Origin: Chrysoperla carnea
Lineage: Eukaryota; Arthropoda; Insecta; Neuroptera; Chrysopidae
Length of the DNA: 64,000 nucleotides
Assembly: GCF_905475395.1 (NCBI RefSeq)
Contig: NC_058340.1
Location: 66,256,181 to 66,320,180, forward strand
Direction: 5' to 3'
Made by a program: the position numbers and the translations under genes. The notes beneath the pieces are model-generated. The model was given only the letters and a program-made list of their open reading frames with translations, was not told the DNA's origin and searched no databases. Of this stretch, positions 10,560-19,104 are shown one piece after another. The first letter of the stretch is position 1; each line of letters starts with the position of its first letter.

Positions 10560-11185
10560 TACACACAGAAGTAATTATTAAAGAAGAAGAAATATTAGAT
10601 GAATATGAATATTTAAGGTTCCCACAGAAATAATCGTTAAAATTTGATTACAAATTTTGGTCATGAATACAATGTAACTTTCGATCGAGTCACGTTTAAT
10701 TTTTCGAAAAAAATAAGACATAATTTTGGATACGTCTTTGCCGTCAGTTTCTGCCTAAAAGATGCAGTTTTCATAAAATTCTACCTTTTAAATACGGAAT
10801 AACTTTCTAATTTAAAGTTTTCTTCTATCTCTTAACAGTTATGAAGCATAGTACTCTTTTCATTGAACCTGAAAGACTAGTTCGAATAATATGATGGAAA
10901 TGTGTGCCAATGATAAGCCACGTTTGTACTGTAAGCTTTTTACGGTACGATAAAAAATTCTAAATTTTTGTTCTCCTAATGTAGGGAACTATTCTTGGTA
11001 AAAGTTCAGTTTAAGCAGTTAGACACTTTTTCTTGAAAATCATCTTAGAACTCGTCAGGAAAAGGACAAATTCCAAGCATTTATTAAGAATACTTAGATG
11101 GGTTAGGTAATCAATTAAAAATATGTCGTTGTTAACCTTATTTATTATTAAATATGTAAAAAATGTACAAACATTATAAAAATAC

Positions 11186-11700
11186 TACACTGATACCCAC
11201 CCGCTTCGCTGGGTTTAAAATTAAAGATTGATAAAGATTGCTCTCGCTTATCCCCTTTCTATAACACTCGAAATAATGGTAAGGATTGTTTTATACAGGT
11301 AAAATATATGTATGGTTTTCTATTTTTTTAAATGTATAATAGTAATTATTCATTGAGTATATCAGAAAGACGGCCGTGAAATATTTTTTATTGACTATTT
11401 GTACAGAAATCTGTAATTTATGGTAATGTCAAATGACTATTTTACAGAAATCTGTAATTTATTGTAATGTCAAATGACTATTTTTACAGAAATCTGTAAT
11501 TTATTGTAATGTCAAATTAATTAATTTTAAATTTGTTTTTATTAATATATCTTTATAAATTACATCGCATGTGTTATTCTGATAAATCAGTTATATTGCC
11601 GTACAGTTTCATTAAAAACCATTCGCTAGTTTTAGCGTGAAAGCGTAACAAACAAACAAACAAACATGCTTACTTTGGCATTTATAATATGTAGAGATTC
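11186..11700 (+). repeat. RTE/SINE-like interspersed repeat, copy 2
   Basis: This is an uninterrupted copy with the CCCGCTTCGCTGGGT head, three tandem 42-bp units and the CTTACTTTGGCATTTATAAT tail. It lies upstream of zinc-finger gene 3 just as copy 1 lies upstream of gene 2. It gives the empty-site reference for the transposon in copy 1. Confidence 0.75.
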
Positions 11701-11969
11701 TCAATAAAATAATCTTAATGTTAAATTATACTGAATAAAAAAATAGCCCGAATTGAATATAAACATCAAAAGAAGTAATAATTAGAAATAAATTATAAAT
11801 CGACGACAGTGATTTTAATAAACTAAGAATTAAAATGGAGTAGTTTCTGCTGGGCAGGATTTTTGTATTATTACGTTAGTTTTTACAACCTCAATCAATC
11901 TAATTATACCATAGAAAATCTGTAAAATAGAATTCAATATAGATAACTAAATTTATTTAAATTAACAAT

Positions 11970-13334
11970 ATGGACCATATTAAAAATAAACATCAAACAG
12001 AACCAGAAGTGACAATTAAAAATGAAATCAACGAAACTGATTCAAATAAACAAAAAATTAAAATTGAGGACACATTACTTGGGGAATTGATTAAATTTGA
12101 ACATGAATTACATACAGAAGTATTTATTAAAGAAGAAATATTAGATGAAAATGATATAAGTACACAAAAGCAAACAGAGAAAGAATTATCTTGTGATATT
12201 AGTGAGAAACGAATTAAATACGAAAAACAGTTACACACACAAGTAAAAGATGAACATCCAGAAAATCAAACCAAAGAAACATTCGATTGCTTTAATAATG
12301 ACGAATGCATTAAAAATATAGAAAATAAATTTGCGAATAATAAATTAATTAAGCATAAAAGCATTAATTCAGAAGAAAAACCTCATAAACGAACACATAC
12401 TGGGGATTTAACTTATTCATGTGATGTATGTGATAAAACATTTAACCAGCACGTTAATTTAGTTCGCCATAAACGAATACATACCGGAGAAAAACCATAT
12501 TCATGCGAAATTTGCGATAAACAATTTAATCGAAAGAGTAGTTTAGTTACCCATAAACGAATACATAATGGAGAAAAACCGTATTCATGTGACGTCTGTG
12601 GTAAAACATTTAACCAGCCTGGTGTTTTAATTTGCCATAAACGAATACATACTGGAGAGAAACCTTTTTCATGTGACGCCTGTGGTAAGGCATTTGGCCA
12701 CAAAAATAGTTTAGATTTACATAAACGAAAACATACTGGGGAGAAACCTTATTCGTGTGATTTTTGTGATAAAACATTTAAGCAGCTTAATGTTTTACTT
12801 TACCATAAACGAATTCACACTGGAGAGAAACCTTTTGCATGTGACGTTTGTGATAAAACTTTTAACAACCATTATAGTTTACACGTCCATAAACGTACAC
12901 ATACGGGCGAAAAACCATATTTATGCGAGGTTTGTGATAAAACATTTAAAAACCATTATAGTTTACGTATCCATAAACGAACTCATACGGGAGAAAAACC
13001 TTATTCATGTGAGGTATGTGATAAAACATTTAACAATCATTATAGTTTACACGTCCATAAACGAACACATACTGGCGAAAAACCTTATTCATGTGAGGTA
13101 TGTAATAAAAAATTTAGTCTGCAAAGAACCTTAGTACTCCATAAAAGAATACATACTGGAGAAAAACCTTACGCGTGTGATTTTTGTGATAAATCATTTA
13201 ACAATCATAATAGTTTTCGTATCCATAAACGAACACATACGGGAGAAAAACCTTATTCGTGCGAGGTATGTAATAAAATATTCAGCCATCGAAGTAACTT
13301 AGTTCGCCATAAACGAATACATACTGCAGAATAG
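11970..13334 (+). CDS. C2H2 zinc-finger protein, 11 fingers (cluster gene 3)
   Basis: This 454-residue single-exon protein is the tandem duplicate of the gene at 6863. The N-terminal linker differs at only a couple of residues, and eleven TGEKP-linked C2H2 fingers follow from about residue 150. Differences cluster in the fingers: finger 1 helix position 1 (N to H), finger 2 position -1 (Q to R), finger 4 (S to G before the helix), finger 7 (NSYYS to KNHYS) and finger 11 position 3 (S to N). Several are base-contact positions in the known C2H2 code. The start codon is the conserved MDH start, and the frame ends in TAG just after a TAE phrase. The protein probably acts in the nucleus as a DNA-binding regulator. 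It keeps the same six psi-K-x-E motifs as its twin. Confidence 0.9.
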   Translation: MDHIKNKHQTEPEVTIKNEINETDSNKQKIKIEDTLLGELIKFEHELHTEVFIKEEILDENDISTQKQTEKELSCDISEKRIKYEKQLHTQVKDEHPENQTKETFDCFNNDECIKNIENKFANNKLIKHKSINSEEKPHKRTHTGDLTYSCDVCDKTFNQHVNLVRHKRIHTGEKPYSCEICDKQFNRKSSLVTHKRIHNGEKPYSCDVCGKTFNQPGVLICHKRIHTGEKPFSCDACGKAFGHKNSLDLHKRKHTGEKPYSCDFCDKTFKQLNVLLYHKRIHTGEKPFACDVCDKTFNNHYSLHVHKRTHTGEKPYLCEVCDKTFKNHYSLRIHKRTHTGEKPYSCEVCDKTFNNHYSLHVHKRTHTGEKPYSCEVCNKKFSLQRTLVLHKRIHTGEKPYACDFCDKSFNNHNSFRIHKRTHTGEKPYSCEVCNKIFSHRSNLVRHKRIHTAE

Positions 13335-13732
13335 AAAACTTATTCGTGGGGGCATTTGTGTTAAAACAAAGAGAAAACTTAAGTTTACTTCGTCATAATT
13401 GAATGAATAATGGAGAAAATCATTATTCATGCAGTGTACGTGAAAGTTATTACTGCAAAAGTACGAGTTCATCCACAAGAGAAAACTTGTGCATCGGGCT
13501 TGTCAGTAGGAGTTGACATCAAAAAATGTATAAATTCAGATTGTGAGGACAAATTGATTAATTAGCAAACAACCCAACTGAACTCTCAGACATGAGAAGA
13601 TCATTGGAAAATTTTTGGATTTTATTTATATAAATATATATCAATAAATATAGAATATTACAAAATATTGTTATATATTGTGAATATTTTAATTTGAAAA
13701 TAAATATATAAGCTATTTTTTTTATTGATTTT

Positions 13733-14050
13733 TCCTCAGTTTTAGCGTCCTGATCACACTATAAAGATTTCAGCCTGATAACACATTTCGTTTATGAATT
13801 ATCGTGTCCACAAACAGTCTGGCAGACGGACTGACAATCGGATATGGACAAATTAAATGATTTTATGAACATTTATACCAAAAATTTCTTCGTAGCATCA
13901 ATATTTTTTAGCGTTACAAACTTGGGACCAGAGAATATATCGGTAAAATTTACTGATACAGTCTCTGCTTGGGAGTAAAGGTTGATATATATTGCATATA
14001 TATACAGGGTGTATAAAAATGTCAATAAATTTAGCATTTTAAAAAATAAT
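13733..14050 (+). repeat. Interspersed repeat (GGACAACCGG family), copy in unit 2
   Basis: This matches 8.87-9.16 kb block for block (CCTCAGTTTTAGCGTCCTGA, TTATCGTG, GGACAAATTAAATGATTTTA, AACTTGGGAC) and goes on into the TACAGGGTGTATAAAAATGT phrase that both units share. Confidence 0.75.
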
Positions 14051-14062
14051 ACTAGCCTAATA

Positions 14063-14628
14063 GTCTAAGATCCCAATTAGGATCGACCTTCACCCATCTG
14101 TTTACCGGATGAAAGTTATTTTTTATGAAATATAAAATGTTAACAAATATCCCTGCAATGGGTTGCCTATAAAAATGTGGTCCAGACTACTTTTAGTGAA
14201 AATATCAAGAGTAAAATTTTTAGAAATTTTTCACTGACTTGCATATCTTACGAATTTTGATCTACTCGAAAGTAAAAGCCATAAAGAATATGCAGCAGCT
14301 ATGTTGTTTGCCTTTTTTCGTTCACTATTTTCGCATTTATACAAGTTGAAAATAGTAATTACGTGCATCTGTTAATTCATTGACTCGCATATCTAAATAA
14401 AGATAATTTTGTTACAATTACGGTGGCATATGATTGGCCACAAAATATTGGTCAAAAATAATGTTTACAAGCTTTCCAAGTTTTGATATTTATATTAAAA
14501 ATGGTCTGGACCATATTTTTTAAGGCAACCCGTTACAGGAATATTTGTTAATATTTTACATTTCATAAAAAATAACTTTCATTCGGTAAACAGATGGGTG
14601 AAGGTCGACCCTAATTCGGATCTTGTAC
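14063..14628. mobile_element. Foldback MITE with TA target duplication
   Basis: The two ends fold on each other for about 150 bp per arm. Both arms carry GATCC-AATTAGG, GTCGACCTTCACCC-like blocks, CATCTGTTTACCG and GTTATTTTTTATGAAAT in mirror order. TA flanks both ends. Unit 1 has the empty site near 9168, where CTAGCCCAATCGAAACG runs through. It is 566 bp with no coding frame. Confidence 0.8.
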
Positions 14629-14791
14629 TATAAGCGAAACGTATATATATATATACTCCATTTAATGTAAGTTCAAAGCATAGATAAAATATAGTAGTAT
14701 GGAAGTTTAATGTACGTTTCGCTTGAGCTATTCGTTTTTGTTATCGCGTTGTTTAATAGTGCTGTTTGACATAAATAGACAATATTTATAC

Positions 14792-15237
14792 CATGGGGGC
14801 TATAAAGAAGGAGAACGATCGCTATAGAAAATATTGTCCCCAAAATATGGACAAAATAAGTGAGGCTCTGGGATCGCTAAGTTGTCTCATTAAAAGCGGG
14901 CTGTTGTGCGCTAATTTCAAATGATCTATCAACGTTTAATATACGTGTATATAATATCATTCAAAGGCAAAAAAAAGCAAATAATGAAATTATTATTAAT
15001 TATTATTATTATTTATTAATGAATAAATTATAAATTATCTATTCTACTTTATAAATTTGAATGGTACTAACTTCATCTACTTGTACTCATAAACAGCTAA
15101 CTTCGCAGATACTACTTACCGACGACAGCGCGGTTGGTGGCTGAAAAATTAACTATAAATTCTACAAATTTTCAGGGACAGACGCGCTAATGCTTTAGCG
15201 ATCGTAGCGATCGTTCTCCTTCTCTCTAACCTCCTTG
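14792..15237. mobile_element. hAT-like MITE, copy 1 (446 bp)
   Basis: The element has CATGGGGGCTATAAAGAAGG at one end and the mirror of CAAGGAGGTTAGAGAGAAGG at the other, both running into GAGAACGATCGCTA. It is flanked by the 8-bp direct repeat ATTTATAC on both sides. The 8-bp duplication and CA...TG ends fit hAT-type elements. Inner sequence matches the 305-bp copy at 39,687 in the opposite direction. Confidence 0.85.
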
Positions 15238-15322
15238 ATTTATACCATAGAAAACCTGCAAAATAGAACTCGATGAATGTAGGTGTAACTAATCATCAAA
15301 CTAGTGGTTTTAACCAACAAAA

Positions 15323-15484
15323 ATGGACCATATTCAGTGATTCAATTAAACAAAAAATTACAAAGGAGATGTTAAACTAAATGGGGAATTTATTGAAGAA
15401 CATATTACATTTGAACAGCAATTACACGCAGAAGTCATTATTAAAGAAGAAGAAATATTAGATGAATATGATGTAAATAAATGA
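15323..15484 (+). pseudogene. Broken N-terminal zinc-finger gene copy, without fingers
   Basis: ATGGACCATATT opens at 15,323, then a jump to CAGTGATTCAATTAAACAAA. The phrases GGGGAATTTATTGAAGAACA and AAAGAAGAAGAAATATTAGA match the N-terminal coding region of the intact genes. It ends at about 15,484 with a stop and has no finger region. It is the unit-2 twin of the split copy at 9331-10,612. Confidence 0.75.
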
Positions 15485-15812
15485 TACAAAATGTTGGTAA
15501 AGTAGAACTCTGATTTTTAGTTCAAATACTACCGTTCATGAAGGTTATAGAACCCGTTCCTCCTTAAATATGACTCTCGATACTGCCATACTACCTTAAT
15601 TAACATGATTCAAATAAACAAAATGGATTGATGTTTAAACATAAAAAAGGTTAAATTAAAAATAAATTCTAAATAGACAACAGTGATTCAAATAAACTAA
15701 AAATTAAAGTGTTTTTCTTTAACAGGAATTTTGTACTCATGTGTATGTTTTTAAAACTTCAATAAGAATCCAATTAAGTGTTCCCACATCATCATTTCGT
15801 AATGTTAGTTAA

Positions 15813-15836
15813 AATTTGTATTAATTAATACAAATT
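15813..15836. promoter_or_regulatory. Perfect 24-bp palindrome upstream of zinc-finger gene 4
   Basis: The 24 bases read the same on both strands, with TTAATTAA at the core and AATTTGTA arms. It lies about 109 bp before the start codon of gene 4. The TAATTA core fits homeodomain-type sites, but AT-rich DNA makes such cores common; the perfect 12-bp arms are the notable part. Confidence 0.35.
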
Positions 15837-15944
15837 GAACGTCCCTGTTCATTTTTAACACATTTGTTTATTGTGATTACAAATTGTAAATAGTAATCAA
15901 ATTAAAAAAATAAGTTAAGTGTTAAAGTGATTTTAATCAACAAA

Positions 15945-17462
15945 ATGGACCATATTAAATATAAACATCAAAAAATTAAAACGGAAATTCAACTAAATGA
16001 GGAATTTATTGAGGACCTTATTAAATTTGAACAGCAATTACACACAGAAGTAATTATTAAAGAAGAAATATTAGATGAAAATGATATAAATATACAAAAA
16101 GAGAAAAAATTATCTTGTGATGTTGGTGAGAACCGGATTAAAATCGAAAAACAAGTAAAAAATGAATATCCAGAAAATCAAACCGAACAAACATTCGATT
16201 GCTATAATAATGACGAACACGTTAAAAATATACAAAATAAATCTGCGAGTAATAAATTAACAACGCATAAACGACTTCATACTGGAGAAAAACCGTATTC
16301 ATGCGACGTATGTGATAAAAGTTTTAACCGAGCAAATGGTTTAGTTCTCCACAAACGGATACATACTGGAGAGAAACCTTATGCATGTAACGTTTGTGAT
16401 AAATCATTTAAACTCGAATTTACTCTCCGTTACCATAAACGAATCCATACCGGAGAGAAACCTTATGCATGTGACATCTGTAATCAAAAATTCAGACAAC
16501 AATGTACTCTAGATCGCCATAAACGAATACATACTGCAGACAAACCTTACGCATGTAACGTTTGTGATAAATCATTTAAACTCGAACTTACTCTCCGTTA
16601 CCATAAACGAATCCATACGGGAGAGAAACCTTATGCATGTGACATCTGTAATCAAAAATTCAGACAACAAGGTAATCTACATCGCCATAAACGAATACAT
16701 ACTGGAGAGAAACCTTTTTCATGTGATTTCTGTGGTAAATCATTTAGCCACCAAACTAGTTTACGAATTCATAAACGATTACATACGGGGGAGAAACCTT
16801 TTTCATGCGAGGTTTGTGATAAAACATTTAACAACAACGATCATTTACGTCTTCATAAACGAACTCATACTAGAGAGAAACCTTATTCATGTGACGTATG
16901 CGATAAAACTTTTGGCCAGCGAAGTAATTTAATTTTTCATAAACGAGTACATACGGGAGAGAAACCTTATTCATGTGACGTTTGTGATAAAACATTCAGT
17001 CGTAGAAATACTTTACGTTTCCATAAACAAATACATACAGGGGAGAAATCTTATTCATGCGACGTATGTAATAAATCATTTTCCTGGCGAAGTAATTTAC
17101 TTTTTCATAAACACACACATGCTGGAACTTATTCATGCGACGTTTGTTTTAAAACATTCAACCAGCAAGATAGTTTACTACGCCATAAACGAATACATAA
17201 TGTAAAGAAAGCTTATTCATGTGACGTTTGTGATCAATCATTTACTCAAAAATACAACTTAATTCGTCATGAACAATTGCATACTGGAAAAAAATCTTAT
17301 TCTTGTAAGGTTTGTGATAGAACATTTTCACAAAAATATAACTTAAATCGCCATGAAGATTTACATAGTGGAGAGAAACCTTATTCATGCGACGTTTGTG
17401 ATAAATCATTTGCCCAGAAAAGTTATTTAGCTAAACATAAACTACTTCATTCAAATGTGTAA
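15945..17462 (+). CDS. C2H2 zinc-finger protein, 14 fingers (cluster gene 4)
   Basis: This 505-residue single-exon protein is the most diverged member of the cluster. I start it at 15,945 because MDHIKYKH matches the MDH start of the three paralogues; an in-frame ATG six codons upstream lacks this support. The linker of about 120 residues has psi-K-x-E sites (IKTE, IKFE, IKEE, IKIE, VKNE). Fourteen C2H2 fingers follow. Fingers 2-3 (KLEFTLRY and RQQCTLDR helices) repeat as fingers 4-5 at a 168-bp shift. The linker before finger 4 is TADKP, and the one before finger 11 has lost its EKP part. Fingers 12-14 have HEQLH, HEDLH and HKLLH ends in place of HKRIH. It is a probable nuclear DNA binder. 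The stop lies just before a LINE 3' fragment, so the extreme C-terminus may have been set by that insertion. Confidence 0.88.
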   Translation: MDHIKYKHQKIKTEIQLNEEFIEDLIKFEQQLHTEVIIKEEILDENDINIQKEKKLSCDVGENRIKIEKQVKNEYPENQTEQTFDCYNNDEHVKNIQNKSASNKLTTHKRLHTGEKPYSCDVCDKSFNRANGLVLHKRIHTGEKPYACNVCDKSFKLEFTLRYHKRIHTGEKPYACDICNQKFRQQCTLDRHKRIHTADKPYACNVCDKSFKLELTLRYHKRIHTGEKPYACDICNQKFRQQGNLHRHKRIHTGEKPFSCDFCGKSFSHQTSLRIHKRLHTGEKPFSCEVCDKTFNNNDHLRLHKRTHTREKPYSCDVCDKTFGQRSNLIFHKRVHTGEKPYSCDVCDKTFSRRNTLRFHKQIHTGEKSYSCDVCNKSFSWRSNLLFHKHTHAGTYSCDVCFKTFNQQDSLLRHKRIHNVKKAYSCDVCDQSFTQKYNLIRHEQLHTGKKSYSCKVCDRTFSQKYNLNRHEDLHSGEKPYSCDVCDKSFAQKSYLAKHKLLHSNV

Positions 17463-17465
17463 CTA

Positions 17466-17745
17466 TTTTCGTATTTTACTCACTCGTATCCACTTGATAA
17501 CTAAAACCAATCCAAAAGCATGCTCAAATTGTGGAGTAATAGTGACTGTACAACATATAATGGTGGAATATGAGAGCCTCCAACAGCAAAGAAGAATTGG
17601 GGGTCTGTCAAATATTATCAACATTTTATTTACAGAAGTGTCTCCGAACCATCTTATTGAATAATATTAAATTTATTATAGTTTTGTAAATATTAATCGA
17701 TGTTGAAAAGCGGGTTGAAATAAATAAACAATCAATTAATCAATA
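17466..17745 (+). mobile_element. 5'-truncated LINE 3' end (jockey/R1-like)
   Basis: On the plus strand the frame 17,455-17,664 reads, after a few residues, LTRIHLITKTNPKACSNCG, then TVQHIMVE and QQQRRIGGL. This is the zinc-knuckle tail (C-x2-C...H...) seen at the C-terminus of the reverse-transcriptase protein of jockey- and R1-type LINEs. A stop follows, then an AT-rich tail with AATAAA motifs and ATCAATTAATCAATAAA. Only the 3' end is present, as in typical 5' truncation. The last cysteine of the knuckle seems to read as Tyr, so this copy is dead. Confidence 0.75.
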
Positions 17746-19104
17746 AAAAATTATAAAAATAAAAAATTAATAACGGGAAACCAGAAAAAATTTAAATATA
17801 TAAGTAGTTTTTATTTATAATTATAGATGGCATTACAAAAATAGTATATGTATATAATCATAGAGGGCAATAATCGTTTTTGAATAATTAAATTGACAAA
17901 GATAGTTATTGTCTATAATTAAAATAGTGCCTTATGACGTATGTGAATGTAATCATGCTCAAAATAATATTGTACATTTGTTTTTGGCAATGTGTAAACT
18001 TTGAAGAAGAAAGAAAGCTAATGATAAAAGGACTGTATTGGGGTTTAACCTCCATTCCTTAGACGTAATTAGATGTAATTTATATTTTGCCAGAAATGGC
18101 CATGTAAACCTAATGTTTAAGAAACAATACAAAAAATTCAAATTCAATTCTATTTAAAATTGTCTAAATAACTTATTTGAAAGTAAAACTCCTGGTATCC
18201 CAAAATATCAAACATAAAAATCAGTCAAGTGCGAATTTAGGACTCGCTTCCGAGGAGTTCCGTACTTTTTTTGTTATACAAAGTATATTTGATAAAAAAT
18301 AAATATATAGTGCTATAAAGCTATCTAGTGCTATATCTGGTACAATGGTACGGGATAAAGAGAACCATCTTTGTGCATTAAAAGTGTCCATGTAAAGCTT
18401 AAGGGGCGCTGCTATAGAAAAGTAATAAGAGTATGATAGAGATTCTGGTCAATTTTAAAACTGTTATTTTGGACACTTTTACTTTAAAACCCCTATTTAA
18501 GATAGTTCTCCCTATCTTTACCCTCCATGCAAAATTATTAGTAAAAATTCCGGGAATAAATTTTGCAGTTCATTGGAGTAAATACTTTAGTTGTTATTCA
18601 CTTATCGAAATAAATCGTGATATATTTAGAATATGTACGATTATCTGAATAACACACACATCCCTAGACTGCATCCAGTTAAAATGTCTAGTGAATGTGT
18701 ATATATCTTTGATTTCATCAAAGTGATGTTATGATTTTAATTCATAATAGTTATTTATAATATAAATTATAATAATAAAATTAATCGATTATGAATAATA
18801 TCGTAATTATAAAATATTTGTTTTAAATTAAGTACATATAAATTATTATTATGAAAAAATAATTTAGAATTTAATTTTTATAAATTATGTTTTAAAATGA
18901 TTTATTAAAAACATTTTTTTTTTTTTACATTAAGAATGGTAATTTATTTCCATTTTAAATCAAATTATAAAAATGTAGTGTGAGTTATTGATAATTTTCT
19001 AAGTATATCTGCATGAATGTGAGATTTCATCTTTGTTAGTTATATCTAGCCCAGGCATCATAAAAATGAATTTGTAAATATTGTTAGAAACATTTTTATT
19101 TAAA
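17746..19104. other. Intergenic, zinc-finger cluster to SR-type gene
   Basis: No gene is supported. A fragment at about 18,215-18,275 (CAGTCAAGTGCGAATT, GGACTCGC, GTTCCGTAC) matches by memory a repeat phrase common in insect genomes. A short inverted repeat AAAAGTGTCC / GGACACTTTT sits at 18,379 and 18,472. The last few hundred bases should hold the promoter and 5' untranslated region of the next gene. Confidence 0.5.

Larger units (their letters stand above)
4310..10612 (+). repeat. Segmental duplication, unit 1
   Basis: The block from the GGTTCCC phrase at about 4316 through zinc-finger gene 2 and on to a broken N-terminal zinc-finger copy matches 10,612-15,480 in the same order. Once the 1.2-kb insertion at 5197-6394 is removed, the first 3.1 kb of the two units agree closely in length and sequence. 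Past 8.64 kb similarity continues with more differences, including a 0.2-kb segment present only here and a repeat plus a MITE inserted in the broken copy. Confidence 0.85.
9331..10612 (+). pseudogene. Broken N-terminal zinc-finger gene copy, split by two insertions
   Basis: An ATGGACCATATTAAACATAA start at 9331 matches the four intact genes. Coding-like sequence resumes at about 9950 (GACAGAGTGATTCAATT, then a GGGGAATTTTTTGAAGAACA phrase to 10,037) and again at 10,562-10,612 (ACACACAGAAG, then TTAGATGAATATGAAT). It ends before any finger. A dispersed repeat fills 9.38-9.94 kb and a MITE fills 10,040-10,559. The corresponding broken copy at 15,323 lacks both insertions. Confidence 0.75.
10613..15480 (+). 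repeat. Segmental duplication, unit 2
   Basis: This is the second copy of the 4.31-10.61 kb block: the repeat, a zinc-finger gene, a GGACAACCGG repeat and a broken N-terminal zinc-finger copy in the same order. It lacks the THAP-type transposon of unit 1, but carries its own insertions at 14,063-14,628 and 14,792-15,237. Confidence 0.85.

Noticed and set aside
2700-17460. Regular 84-bp repeats as a satellite or CRISPR array
   Set aside because: The 84-bp period is one zinc finger (28 codons) per unit, with the coding frame kept throughout.
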